The notes beneath the pieces were generated by a model. It had not been told where the DNA came from and did not search any database. It worked only from the letters and a program-made list of their open reading frames with translations. From an uncultured Sphingomonadaceae bacterium (GTDB taxonomy: Bacteria > Pseudomonadota > Alphaproteobacteria > Sphingomonadales > Sphingomonadaceae), in the NCBI GenBank assembly GCA_947493215.1, contig CANLQE010000001.1, positions 496,001-560,000 on the forward strand: a DNA stretch of 64,000 nt, in the 5' to 3' direction. Positions 29,687 through 38,164 of the stretch are shown in pieces. The stretch's first letter is position 1; each line of letters opens with the position of its first letter. A program made the translations under genes and the position numbers.

Positions 29687-30667
29687 TCAATCCGCCTTCA
29701 CCCGCCGAACCGGGATCGGGATATTGCAAATATCCGCGCCGCCTGCTGGTTTTATGAAAAACGGATCGCGGCGATTGGCGCGGGCATCGGCATAGCTTGC
29801 GAAGGCTTTTCCGTCTGTATCGAGATATTCAAACTGGGGTTGTTCCCCAGCGGGTAGGGCGTTGCCCAGCCGGATCGACTGGATCGGCACGCGTTTGCTG
29901 GCGTCAGCATAAAAGCCAAGCTGTCCCTTGCCGCGTGGCAGACTGGAAAGATGGTCTATACCTTCAATAATCCGGCCAACCACTGCGATATTGCGGTCGA
30001 GATGGCGCGGGGCATGGCCGATCACCGTATAGAGTTCTGCGCCGGTGCCGGTATTGGGGGAGAGGTTGCGGCCGACGCCAACAGCGCCGTAGCAATGGAT
30101 GGGCCAACTCCAGCCGCTTGCGGTTCCGGCAATTGGCCAGCCCATGGCACTATGTTTGACCCAGTCTGCATAGCTGTCGGCTTGGCCTTCTACTTTGAGC
30201 GTTGTTGTCTTGCCGTCATGATATGGCTCTACTTGATAGTGTCGCTCGGCAATTTCTTCCAAACCCTCGGGCAAAGCTTTTTGCTCCGTCTCTCCCGATT
30301 CCGGATTGTCGTATCCCGCATCGCCCCATTGCACGACATAATTGTCCTGCACCCGGTTGATGCTGGTCCCATCCCAGAATTTCGCGGCGGCGAGTTTGCG
30401 GATATTGCCAATCCAGCCTTGCGAGAAAGGCGGCGGCATTAACTGGATGACCACGCGGCGTGCTTCACCCTTTGCATCGGGGGCCAGATCCATGACCAGC
30501 AGATCGCTGGCCGCTATGGCTTTCCAGTCGCTCGCCGGGGCTGCGTCGACTATCGCATTGGGGCTGGGATATTCCTTTTTGGGCAGCTCTTGTGCCGAAA
30601 GAGAAGAAGCCGCCATCAGGGCGGCCATGAAGACGATGGGCGATGCGATCAGTGGAAATTTTGTCAT
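29687..30667 (-). CDS. Peptidylprolyl isomerase (cyclophilin type), exported, paralogue of the neighbouring gene
   Basis: AAKFWDGTSINRVQDNYVVQWGD and TVIGHAPRHLDRNIAVVGRIIEGIDHLSSLPRG. Confidence 0.82.
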   Translation of the reverse strand: MTKFPLIASPIVFMAALMAASSLSAQELPKKEYPSPNAIVDAAPASDWKAIAASDLLVMDLAPDAKGEARRVVIQLMPPPFSQGWIGNIRKLAAAKFWDGTSINRVQDNYVVQWGDAGYDNPESGETEQKALPEGLEEIAERHYQVEPYHDGKTTTLKVEGQADSYADWVKHSAMGWPIAGTASGWSWPIHCYGAVGVGRNLSPNTGTGAELYTVIGHAPRHLDRNIAVVGRIIEGIDHLSSLPRGKGQLGFYADASKRVPIQSIRLGNALPAGEQPQFEYLDTDGKAFASYADARANRRDPFFIKPAGGADICNIPIPVRRVKAD

Positions 30668-30774
30668 ATACCCACCCTAACCACAAGCAAGCTCTTGCGA
30701 AAGAGCGTTTCGCGCACTAGGGGAAGCGTCGCTGTCAGAGTTTCGACCAACCAAATGATTCTGATGAGCATTGC

Positions 30775-30863
30775 GGAGTCGTGGCAGAGTGGTCGATCGC
30801 GCACGCTTGGAAAGCGTGTATAGGGCAACCTATCGAGGGTTCGAATCCCTCCGACTCCGCCAT
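30775..30863 (+). tRNA. tRNA-Ser (anticodon GGA)
   Basis: GGAGTCG/CGACTCC acceptor stem, TTCGAAT T-loop, anticodon GGA in CTTGGAAAG, long variable arm, encoded CCA. Confidence 0.95.
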
Positions 30864-31021
30864 TTTTAATTCTTGTGTCTTGCCCATTGAAAATCGGGTG
30901 GGCGCTTGTCGAACTCACGCTATCGGACTAGGGACAATGTTCATATTTGACCGTCTTGGGTTCTACCAGTCCGAGCCATTGGTCTAGCGTTTTTAACGGT
31001 GACAGATAAACAGGACAAAAA

Positions 31022-31894
31022 ATGGATTTGGTCGGCCCCGCTTCGCATAGCTATTTCTCTCAGCGGCTTCGTCTGCATTATGCCGATTGGGGCAATGCGG
31101 AAAAGCCGCCGTTGATCCTGCTGCATGGCGGTAAGGATCATTGCCGCAACTGGGACTGGGTTGCGCAGCAGTTGCGGAACGACTGGCATATCATTGCGCC
31201 CGATGTGCGCGGTCATGGTGACAGCCAGTGGAGCACAGACGGCAATTATACGACCATGGCGATGGTCACCGATCTGGCGCAGCTCATCCATCAACTTGAC
31301 CTCTCTCCTGTCACGATTGTCGCGCACAGCATGGGTGGGAATATCGCGCTGCGTTATACAGGGTTTTATCCCGATACGGTGCGCAAGCTGGTTGCGATTG
31401 AAGGTTTGGGCCCCAGCCCAGAGATGCTCGCCGAACGCGAAAAAATCGGCCAGATTGAGCGCGTGCGCAATTCGATTGAGGAAAAGCGCAAGGCCGCGGG
31501 CCGGCAGGTGAAGCGCTATGCGACATTTGAGGATGCGCTCAAACGCATGCAGGATGCTAATGGTCATTTGTCCGATGAACAGGCCCGCCACCTGACCACC
31601 CACGCGGTCATCCGTAACGAGGATGGGAGTTATAGTTGGAAATTTGATCCCTATGTGCAGCATTGGGATTCGATTGATCTGCAACAGTCCGATATCCAGC
31701 AACTATGGCGGAACATCACCTGCCCGACCCAATTGCACTATGGCGATGATAGCTGGGCAAGCAATCCGGAAAAAGACGGCCGGATGCAGTATTTTGGCGA
31801 CAATGTGTCGGTGAAAAGCTTCGCCAATGCAGGGCACTGGCTGCATCATGATCAGTTTGACCAATTTGTTGGCGAGCTCCGGGCGTTTCTATAA
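31022..31894 (+). CDS. Alpha/beta hydrolase
   Basis: LILLHGGKDHCRNWDWV, PDVRGHGDSQW, IVAHSMGGNIALRY. Confidence 0.92.
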   Translation: MDLVGPASHSYFSQRLRLHYADWGNAEKPPLILLHGGKDHCRNWDWVAQQLRNDWHIIAPDVRGHGDSQWSTDGNYTTMAMVTDLAQLIHQLDLSPVTIVAHSMGGNIALRYTGFYPDTVRKLVAIEGLGPSPEMLAEREKIGQIERVRNSIEEKRKAAGRQVKRYATFEDALKRMQDANGHLSDEQARHLTTHAVIRNEDGSYSWKFDPYVQHWDSIDLQQSDIQQLWRNITCPTQLHYGDDSWASNPEKDGRMQYFGDNVSVKSFANAGHWLHHDQFDQFVGELRAFL

Positions 31895-31969
31895 ACAGCT
31901 GCATAGTGTCGTGAATTGGTCGTGTTGAATCAACTTCGACCTGACAAAATGCAAGCTGGCCCCACAGCC

Positions 31970-31988
31970 TATCACATTTGATGTGATA
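31970..31988. promoter_or_regulatory. Palindrome 1 upstream of ribB: TATCACAT-TTG-ATGTGATA
   Basis: Perfect 8-bp arms; overlaps a TATAAT hexamer at 31987-31992. Confidence 0.7.
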
Positions 31989-32000
31989 TAATTCTGGACC

Positions 32001-32020
32001 TATCACACTGCAATGTGATA
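32001..32020. promoter_or_regulatory. Palindrome 2 upstream of ribB: TATCACA-CTGCAA-TGTGATA
   Basis: 7-bp perfect arms identical to palindrome 1's outer arms; centres 31.5 bp apart. Confidence 0.7.
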
Positions 32021-32055
32021 ACGAGGCTGCAGAAACATCAAATAAGGTCCTAGAT

Positions 32056-33363
32056 ATGAGCAAGATATTGATAGAGCAACTGATCGAATTGATCGATTCG
32101 GGTAAAGAAACACGCGCTGGTCTAGCCCGTGCGGCTGGCCTTCACGCCAATAGCTTGCGAGCCTTGGGGCAGGCTGACTGGAATCCGACCGCTGAAACGC
32201 TCGGCAAGCTCGAGACATATCTGGCCCGCGGCGGCAGCGGCGTGATGGCGACCGCAGAAGAGATTATCAACGAAGCGCGGAACGGACGCATGTATATATT
32301 GGTCGATGACGAGGACCGCGAAAATGAAGGCGACCTCATCATTCCCGCGCAGATGGCGACCCCCGATGCGATTAACTTCATGGCAAAATATGGCCGGGGG
32401 CTGATCTGTTTGGCTATGGCGAAGGATCGGGTCGAAGAGCTCGGCCTAGATATGATGAGCCAGAATAACCGCACCGCGCATGAGACGGCGTTCACCATTT
32501 CCATCGAAGCGCGCGAAGGCGTTACCACCGGTATTTCTGCTGCCGATCGTGCCCGCACCGTGGCGGTCGCCATTGATGGCACCAAGGGCAAGAGTGAGAT
32601 TGTCACTCCCGGCCATGTCTTCCCATTACAAGCACGCAATGGCGGCGTGCTGGTGCGTGCTGGTCATACAGAGGCGGCCGTGGATGTGTCGCGTCTTGCC
32701 GGCCTTAACCCATCCGGCGTGATTTGCGAGATCATGAAGGATGATGGCGAAATGGCGCGGCTCGATGATTTGATCGAATTTGCTCAGCACCACGGGATGA
32801 AAATCGGCACGATCCGTGACCTCATCGCCTATCGTCTGCGCAATGACCATCTCGCTCAGAAACGCACCGAAGCCACATTTGAAAGCCGCTGGGGTGGCGA
32901 GTGGAAAGCGATTACCTTTTTCAATACGGCTACTGAATCGGAACAAATTGTCTTGCAAAAAGGCCATGTCGATCCCGACAGCCCAACATTGGTTCGCATG
33001 CATGCCACCGCCATCTTCAGCGATGTCTTCGGCAAGACAGGCGGCCATTCCGGCACCTTGGCCGAATCGATGAAGATTATCGGGGAAGCGGGTTCCGGCA
33101 TCATCGTCTTCATCAGCCCGCGTATGCCCGATTTTTATTCCCGCCAAGTGGCGCGCCTGAAAGGCGAGAAGCCTGCCGATATGGATCAGCTACGCGACTA
33201 TGGTGTCGGCGCGCAGATTCTGACCGAACTGGGCGTTAGCGATATGGAGTTACTATCCAATACCAGCCATGATCTTGTTGGGCTGGATGCCTATGGATTG
33301 CGGATTGTCGGCCAGCGGGCGATTCCCGATGGTGAGAAAGTCCAAGAGCTGGAGACCGCATAA
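32056..33363 (+). CDS. ribB: 3,4-dihydroxy-2-butanone-4-phosphate synthase with N-terminal HTH and C-terminal degenerate GTP cyclohydrolase II-like domain
   Basis: [29 protein letters not shown] and [28 protein letters not shown]; about 60-aa XRE-like N-terminus; C-terminal half lacks the GCHII cysteine triad. Confidence 0.92.
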   Translation: MSKILIEQLIELIDSGKETRAGLARAAGLHANSLRALGQADWNPTAETLGKLETYLARGGSGVMATAEEIINEARNGRMYILVDDEDRENEGDLIIPAQMATPDAINFMAKYGRGLICLAMAKDRVEELGLDMMSQNNRTAHETAFTISIEAREGVTTGISAADRARTVAVAIDGTKGKSEIVTPGHVFPLQARNGGVLVRAGHTEAAVDVSRLAGLNPSGVICEIMKDDGEMARLDDLIEFAQHHGMKIGTIRDLIAYRLRNDHLAQKRTEATFESRWGGEWKAITFFNTATESEQIVLQKGHVDPDSPTLVRMHATAIFSDVFGKTGGHSGTLAESMKIIGEAGSGIIVFISPRMPDFYSRQVARLKGEKPADMDQLRDYGVGAQILTELGVSDMELLSNTSHDLVGLDAYGLRIVGQRAIPDGEKVQELETA

Positions 33364-33788
33364 TGGCCAAATTTCTAATCGTCGAAGCGCGTTTTTACGA
33401 CCATCTCAACGATATGCTGATGGACGGCGCCAAGGCCGCATTGGATGCCGCCGGCCATGCGCATGCGACGCTGACGGTGCCCGGCGCATTGGAAATACCT
33501 GGCGCGATTTCTATGGCGATAGATAGCAGCCAATATGATGGCTTTGTCGCGTTAGGCGTTGTGCTGCGCGGGGAAACCTATCATTTCGAAATCGTCTCGA
33601 ACGAAAGCGCGCGCGGTATAATGGCTCTCACGTTGGATGGCGCAGCAATTGGCAACGGTATCATCACGGTTGAGAATGAAGCCCAAGCATTGGCCCGGGC
33701 GGATAAGGGACAGAAAGATAAGGGTGGCGAAGCGGCTAAAGCCGCAGTGGCCATGTATGAACTTGCCCAAAAATATAGCGAAGCTTGA
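33363..33788 (+). CDS. ribH: 6,7-dimethyl-8-ribityllumazine synthase
   Basis: [44 protein letters not shown]. Confidence 0.96.
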   Translation: MAKFLIVEARFYDHLNDMLMDGAKAALDAAGHAHATLTVPGALEIPGAISMAIDSSQYDGFVALGVVLRGETYHFEIVSNESARGIMALTLDGAAIGNGIITVENEAQALARADKGQKDKGGEAAKAAVAMYELAQKYSEA

Positions 33789-33794
33789 TAGAGC

Positions 33795-34232
33795 TTAGGC
33801 CATCGCTGTTTGAAATATATCTGCGAACCGATCCTTTTTTCCCATGACGTCGGACAATGTGAACTTGTCCAAATGACTCAAAAAGACTTCCACGGCGTCG
33901 ACCAGCATATGGGAGAGGCCACAAACCGGTGTAACTATGCAATTATTGGTTGAGCCGGGACTGCATTCAACGAACTGGCTGACCTCCTCCATCGCGCGGA
34001 CGACTGTTCCAATATTAATCTTCGCAGGATCACGGGCCAGTGTAAGCCCGCCGCCGCGGCCACGCTGGCTGACGATAAAGCCTGCGCTGGCGAGCCGCTG
34101 GGCAACCTTCATCAAGTGATTTTTGGAAATGCCGTAAGCCGAAGCGATATCATCAATCGTTTGGCTGCCTTCCTGTGACGCCAAAAACATCAATGTGCGC
34201 AGCGCATAGTCGGTCTGTGTGGTTAATCTCAT
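33795..34232 (-). CDS. Rrf2 family transcriptional regulator, NsrR-like
   Basis: MRLTTQTDYALRTLMFLA; three-cysteine cluster ECSPGSTNNCIVTPVCGL. Confidence 0.9.
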   Translation of the reverse strand: MRLTTQTDYALRTLMFLASQEGSQTIDDIASAYGISKNHLMKVAQRLASAGFIVSQRGRGGGLTLARDPAKINIGTVVRAMEEVSQFVECSPGSTNNCIVTPVCGLSHMLVDAVEVFLSHLDKFTLSDVMGKKDRFADIFQTAMA

Positions 34233-34276
34233 TAAACATGCGTATTATATATTGCTTTTAAGTTCAAGGCGGATAT

Positions 34277-34299
34277 AAGAGGCATATTATATACCTCTT
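34277..34299. promoter_or_regulatory. NsrR-like 11-1-11 palindrome AAGAGGCATAT-T-ATATACCTCTT
   Basis: Half-sites match each other except one pair and resemble the AAGATGCATTT NsrR half-site; lies 15 bp upstream of the globin ATG. Confidence 0.65.
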
Positions 34300-34314
34300 T
34301 AAACGAGTCGAGCC

Positions 34315-34770
34315 ATGGCCCACCCACATACGATTGCTGCCCGTGAAGACAAAGCGGCCCATGCAGCTGCTTTGGGGATTACCGAAGCGCGGATTTCCGA
34401 TCTGGTGGATAGCTTTTATGAAAAGATTCGCAGCGATGCTTTGCTGGGACCGATTTTCAACGAGACCATAGCCGACTGGCCGCCTCATCTCGCCCGCATG
34501 AAGGATTTCTGGACGTCCATCGCCATTGAATCGGGACGGTTTCGCGGCAACCCGATGGTCAAACATCTGGCGATCCCCGGAATTGATCGCGGTCATTTCA
34601 GTCACTGGCTAGCCTTGTTTGACGAGACATTGCCTGCAGTCATGCCGAACTCGGCGGCTTGTCAATTTCTGTCCGAACGCGCGGCGCGCATCGCCGACAG
34701 CTTAATGACCGGCATTTCCATCCACCGCGATGGTTTACCCAAAATAGCGCAAAAAGAAGGAGACAAATAA
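34315..34770 (+). CDS. Group III truncated haemoglobin
   Basis: ISDLVDSFYEKIRSDALLGPIFNETIADWPPHLARMKDFWTSIAI...HLAIPGIDRGHFSHWLALFDET. Confidence 0.9.
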   Translation: MAHPHTIAAREDKAAHAAALGITEARISDLVDSFYEKIRSDALLGPIFNETIADWPPHLARMKDFWTSIAIESGRFRGNPMVKHLAIPGIDRGHFSHWLALFDETLPAVMPNSAACQFLSERAARIADSLMTGISIHRDGLPKIAQKEGDK

Positions 34771-35216
34771 TGTTGCTCGACGAGAATAATATGGCTGTCC
34801 AAAGTGATGAATATTATCATGAATCCGCGTCCCATGAACTGGCGACACTTGCGGTGTCTGCGCAACCTGAATCCCGTACCTTCGGTATCCCCCCGATCAT
34901 CTGGGGCAGTATGGCGGCGAGCTATGCCTTGTTCTTTTTCGGTCTTATCCTGGGCACGGGCCATGACGGGCGGGCCTTGTTCATGATCGCCATCAGCATG
35001 CTCTATGCCGTCATGTATTTTGGGACCGCCTTTGTTTTGAACAGCTTGGGTGCATCTGGCCGCGCGGAACAAGAGAGCCAGTGGATCAAAGGAAAGTTTG
35101 ATACCCATACCGGGCGGATGAGCTTTGGCGCGGTCTATGGGCAAATGCTGGTCGTGCCTATCGTCTTCGCTCTATTTGGCCTCGGTATTGCAATTATCCG
35201 TTTTGCGGTTGTGTGA
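34770..35216 (+). CDS. Conserved membrane protein
   Basis: Four predicted TM helices; start overlaps the globin stop by 1 bp (TAATG). Confidence 0.7.
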   Translation: MLLDENNMAVQSDEYYHESASHELATLAVSAQPESRTFGIPPIIWGSMAASYALFFFGLILGTGHDGRALFMIAISMLYAVMYFGTAFVLNSLGASGRAEQESQWIKGKFDTHTGRMSFGAVYGQMLVVPIVFALFGLGIAIIRFAVV

Positions 35217-35506
35217 CTGATATGGCTGAACCAAAACCCTATAGTTCGACGCCGGTTTTTGATGAGACCAGCCTGCCCAAAGCCCTGCAGGCTGCCCATA
35301 GTACCAAAGCTGGTGCTTGGGGCGTGCTGGAGATTCTCGGTGGTAGCCTCAACTATGTGATTGAAGAAACACAGGATACACGCCTGATGATTGCCGGAGA
35401 TCGTCAGTTGATTGAGCCGGAGCAATTGCATCATGTAGCGTTAATCGGTCCGATGGAGATGCAGGTTCATTTTTATCGTGAAAAGCCTGAAATCCAACCA
35501 ATGTAA
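35213..35506 (+). CDS. DUF1971 (YeaR/TehB-like) domain protein
   Basis: TSLPKALQAAHSTKAGAWGVLEILGGSLNYVIEE...QLIEPEQLHHVALIGPMEMQVHFYRE; overlaps the upstream gene by 4 bp. Confidence 0.8.
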   Translation: MTDMAEPKPYSSTPVFDETSLPKALQAAHSTKAGAWGVLEILGGSLNYVIEETQDTRLMIAGDRQLIEPEQLHHVALIGPMEMQVHFYREKPEIQPM

Positions 35507-35517
35507 AAGGCCACCGA

Positions 35518-36288
35518 TCAGGTCATTTTTTCATTCCGCATCGCAACAACTTCCTCTCGCAATCCGCGTATCTCGTTCAATATCTCATCCCTTTGCGCGC
35601 TCTGTTCTTCGTCTGCTTCCTCGTGCATCGCGTTCACGATGATCGCGATGAACAGGTTGAGTACGACAAAAGAGGTCACCAGAACAAACGGGACAAAAAA
35701 TGCCCAAGCCCAGGGATAAACTTCCATGATAGGGCGCACGATGCCCATGGACCAGCTTTCCAGCGTCATGATCTGGAACAGTGAATAGAAAGATTCGCCC
35801 ACAGTACCGAACCATTGCGGAAAAGAGCCGCCGAAAAGCTTCGTGGCCATAACAGCGGCGACATAAAAGATCAGGCCAAGCAATAGGATGACCGAACCCA
35901 TTGATGGAATTGCAGAGAGCAAGCCCTGCACCACTTGGCGCATTTTCGGCATGGCGGAGATGAGGCGGAAAGCGCGCACTATCCGCAAAGCCCGTAGAAT
36001 TGCAAAATTTCCTCCCAGCGGCAACAACGCTGCGGAGACGATTATAAAGTCGAAAATATTCCAGCCGCTCCGAAAAAACTGCAGTCGATAGACCAGCAGT
36101 TTCAGCAGAATTTCGATTACGAAAATGGTGATCGCAATCTCGTCAAGCGCTATCAGGATCGGACCAAAGGAAGCCATAAGGGCCGGAGAGGTTTCCAGTC
36201 CAATCACCACCGCGTTAACAACGATCACCGCCATGATCGCATTTTGGAACCAAGCCGACTCGATCATGGTTTTGATCTTCTGGATCAC
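35518..36288 (-). CDS. Bacterial voltage-gated sodium channel (ion transporter family)
   Basis: S4 AILRALRIVRAFRLISAMPKMRQVV; selectivity filter TLESWSM; C-terminal coiled-coil-like tail. Confidence 0.93.
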   Translation of the reverse strand: MIQKIKTMIESAWFQNAIMAVIVVNAVVIGLETSPALMASFGPILIALDEIAITIFVIEILLKLLVYRLQFFRSGWNIFDFIIVSAALLPLGGNFAILRALRIVRAFRLISAMPKMRQVVQGLLSAIPSMGSVILLLGLIFYVAAVMATKLFGGSFPQWFGTVGESFYSLFQIMTLESWSMGIVRPIMEVYPWAWAFFVPFVLVTSFVVLNLFIAIIVNAMHEEADEEQSAQRDEILNEIRGLREEVVAMRNEKMT

Positions 36289-36398
36289 TACGCTACCCTT
36301 TTTTAACTTTGATTTCTGCCATTTGGCGACTTACGCTCGGCGGATCAAGTAAGGATTGACCGCCTCTCGTCACCCTTGCGTTTTCCGATCGTCTACGC

Positions 36399-36420
36399 TA
36401 TAGTTTCATTTGTAACTATA
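36399..36420. promoter_or_regulatory. Inverted repeat TATAGTT-8nt-AACTATA upstream of hppD
   Basis: Perfect 7-bp arms ending 27 bp before the hppD ATG. Confidence 0.5.
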
Positions 36421-36447
36421 TTGCTCTCGCTTATAAGGAATACACCT

Positions 36448-37551
36448 ATGGCTGATCTTTTTGAAAACCCGGTTGGCCTTGATGGCTTTGAATTTGTAGA
36501 ATTTTGCGCACCCGAGCGTGGCATACTCGAACCGGTGTTTGCGGTCATGGGATTTACAGAGATTGCCCGGCATCGCAGCAAGGACGTTCATTTATGGCGG
36601 CAGGGCGCGATTAACCTGATCATCAACTATGAACCCAAATCGCCAGCCTGGTATTTTGCCCGCGAGCATGGACCCTCCGCTTGCGGCATGGCCTTCCGGG
36701 TGAAGGATGCACGCAAAGCTTACGACCACTTGCTCGAAAATGGCGCAGAACCGGTTCATGTGGAAACGGGACCGATGGAACTGCACATCCCCGCGATACG
36801 CGGCATTGGCGGCGCGATCCTCTATCTGGTCGACCGCTATGATGGCGGTGAACGCGGTGAGTCACTTTCCATCTACGACATTGATTTTGAATATCTGCCG
36901 GGTGTTGACCGCAATCCGGTTGGCGCGGGCTTCCATATTATCGATCACCTGACCCATAATGTTTACGGTGGGCGGATGAAATATTGGGCGGATTATTATG
37001 AGACGCTCTTTAACTTCCGCGAAATCCGCTTCTTCGATATCAAGGGCGAATATACCGGCCTGACCTCGAAAGCCCTGACGGCGCCTGATGGCAAGATCAA
37101 GATCCCGCTCAATGAAGAGGGCGAAGGCGGCAAGGGTCAGATAGAAGAATTTTTGCGCGAGTTTAATGGTGAGGGAATCCAGCATATTGCGCTCATCTGT
37201 GATGATCTCATCGCCTGTTGGGATCGACTCAAAAAACTGGGTGTTCCGTTTATGACCGCACCACCCAACACCTATTATGAAATGCTCGACGGACGTTTGC
37301 CGGGTCATGGCGAAGATGTTTCGGCCCTGCAAACGCGCGGCATCTTGCTCGACGGCACAACCGAAGGCGGAGACCCGCGCCTATTATTGCAGATTTTTGC
37401 AGAAGCGCAGGTTGGCCCGGTATTCTTTGAATTTATCCAACGCAAAGGCGATGACGGCTTTGGCGAGGGTAATTTCAAAGCGTTGTTTGAAAGCATCGAA
37501 CGCGATCAGGTTGCGCGCGGTGTCTTGAATGTGGAAGAACCTGCAGAATGA
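36448..37551 (+). CDS. hppD: 4-hydroxyphenylpyruvate dioxygenase
   Basis: [91 protein letters not shown]. Confidence 0.96.
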   Translation: MADLFENPVGLDGFEFVEFCAPERGILEPVFAVMGFTEIARHRSKDVHLWRQGAINLIINYEPKSPAWYFAREHGPSACGMAFRVKDARKAYDHLLENGAEPVHVETGPMELHIPAIRGIGGAILYLVDRYDGGERGESLSIYDIDFEYLPGVDRNPVGAGFHIIDHLTHNVYGGRMKYWADYYETLFNFREIRFFDIKGEYTGLTSKALTAPDGKIKIPLNEEGEGGKGQIEEFLREFNGEGIQHIALICDDLIACWDRLKKLGVPFMTAPPNTYYEMLDGRLPGHGEDVSALQTRGILLDGTTEGGDPRLLLQIFAEAQVGPVFFEFIQRKGDDGFGEGNFKALFESIERDQVARGVLNVEEPAE

Positions 37552-38099
37552 CATCAGCTCCCAATCTTTCCGGCATTCATCATGTCGCCTATCGCTGCAA
37601 GGATGCGAAGGAGACCACGGAATTTTATCAACGCGTCATGGGTATGGATTTCGATCTCGCCTTTGCTGAGAATGAAGTGCCGTCGACGGGTGAATATGAT
37701 CCCTATATGCATATTTTCCTCGATGCCGGTGGCGGGAATATCCTCGCCTTTTTTGAACTGCCTGAGCAGCCGGAAATGGGCAAGGACCCCAATACACCGA
37801 CATGGGTGCAGCATATTGCATTCAAGGTGAACACACTGGATGAACTGCTGGCCGCCAAGGCCAATGCAGAGGCCGAAGGGCTCGAAGTCCTGGGGCCCAC
37901 CCATCACGGCATCTTCAAGTCCATCTATTTCTTTGACCCCAATGGCCACCGGCTGGAAATTGCCTGTGATATTGGAACGGACGAAGAGATGAAGGAACTG
38001 CGCCGCGTAGCCCCGGATATGCTCGAGGAATGGAGTCGTACCAAAAAGGCGCCGCAACATGCCGCATGGCTCCATGAGAAAGCCCGCGACGAACATTAA
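37548..38099 (+). CDS. VOC family protein (single-module glyoxalase/dioxygenase fold)
   Basis: [26 protein letters not shown]...VQHIAFKV...[15 protein letters not shown]. Confidence 0.88.
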   Translation: MTSAPNLSGIHHVAYRCKDAKETTEFYQRVMGMDFDLAFAENEVPSTGEYDPYMHIFLDAGGGNILAFFELPEQPEMGKDPNTPTWVQHIAFKVNTLDELLAAKANAEAEGLEVLGPTHHGIFKSIYFFDPNGHRLEIACDIGTDEEMKELRRVAPDMLEEWSRTKKAPQHAAWLHEKARDEH

Positions 38100-38164
38100 A
38101 CGCGCATGTTGATTGTTGATCCGTTCCGGCGCACTATCCGTTTTCAATAAAAGATGGGAACCCT

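Noticed and set aside
30941-31702. 253-aa minus-strand ORF antisense to the alpha/beta hydrolase
   Set aside because: Shadow ORF of a well-supported hydrolase; no domain or plausible start context.
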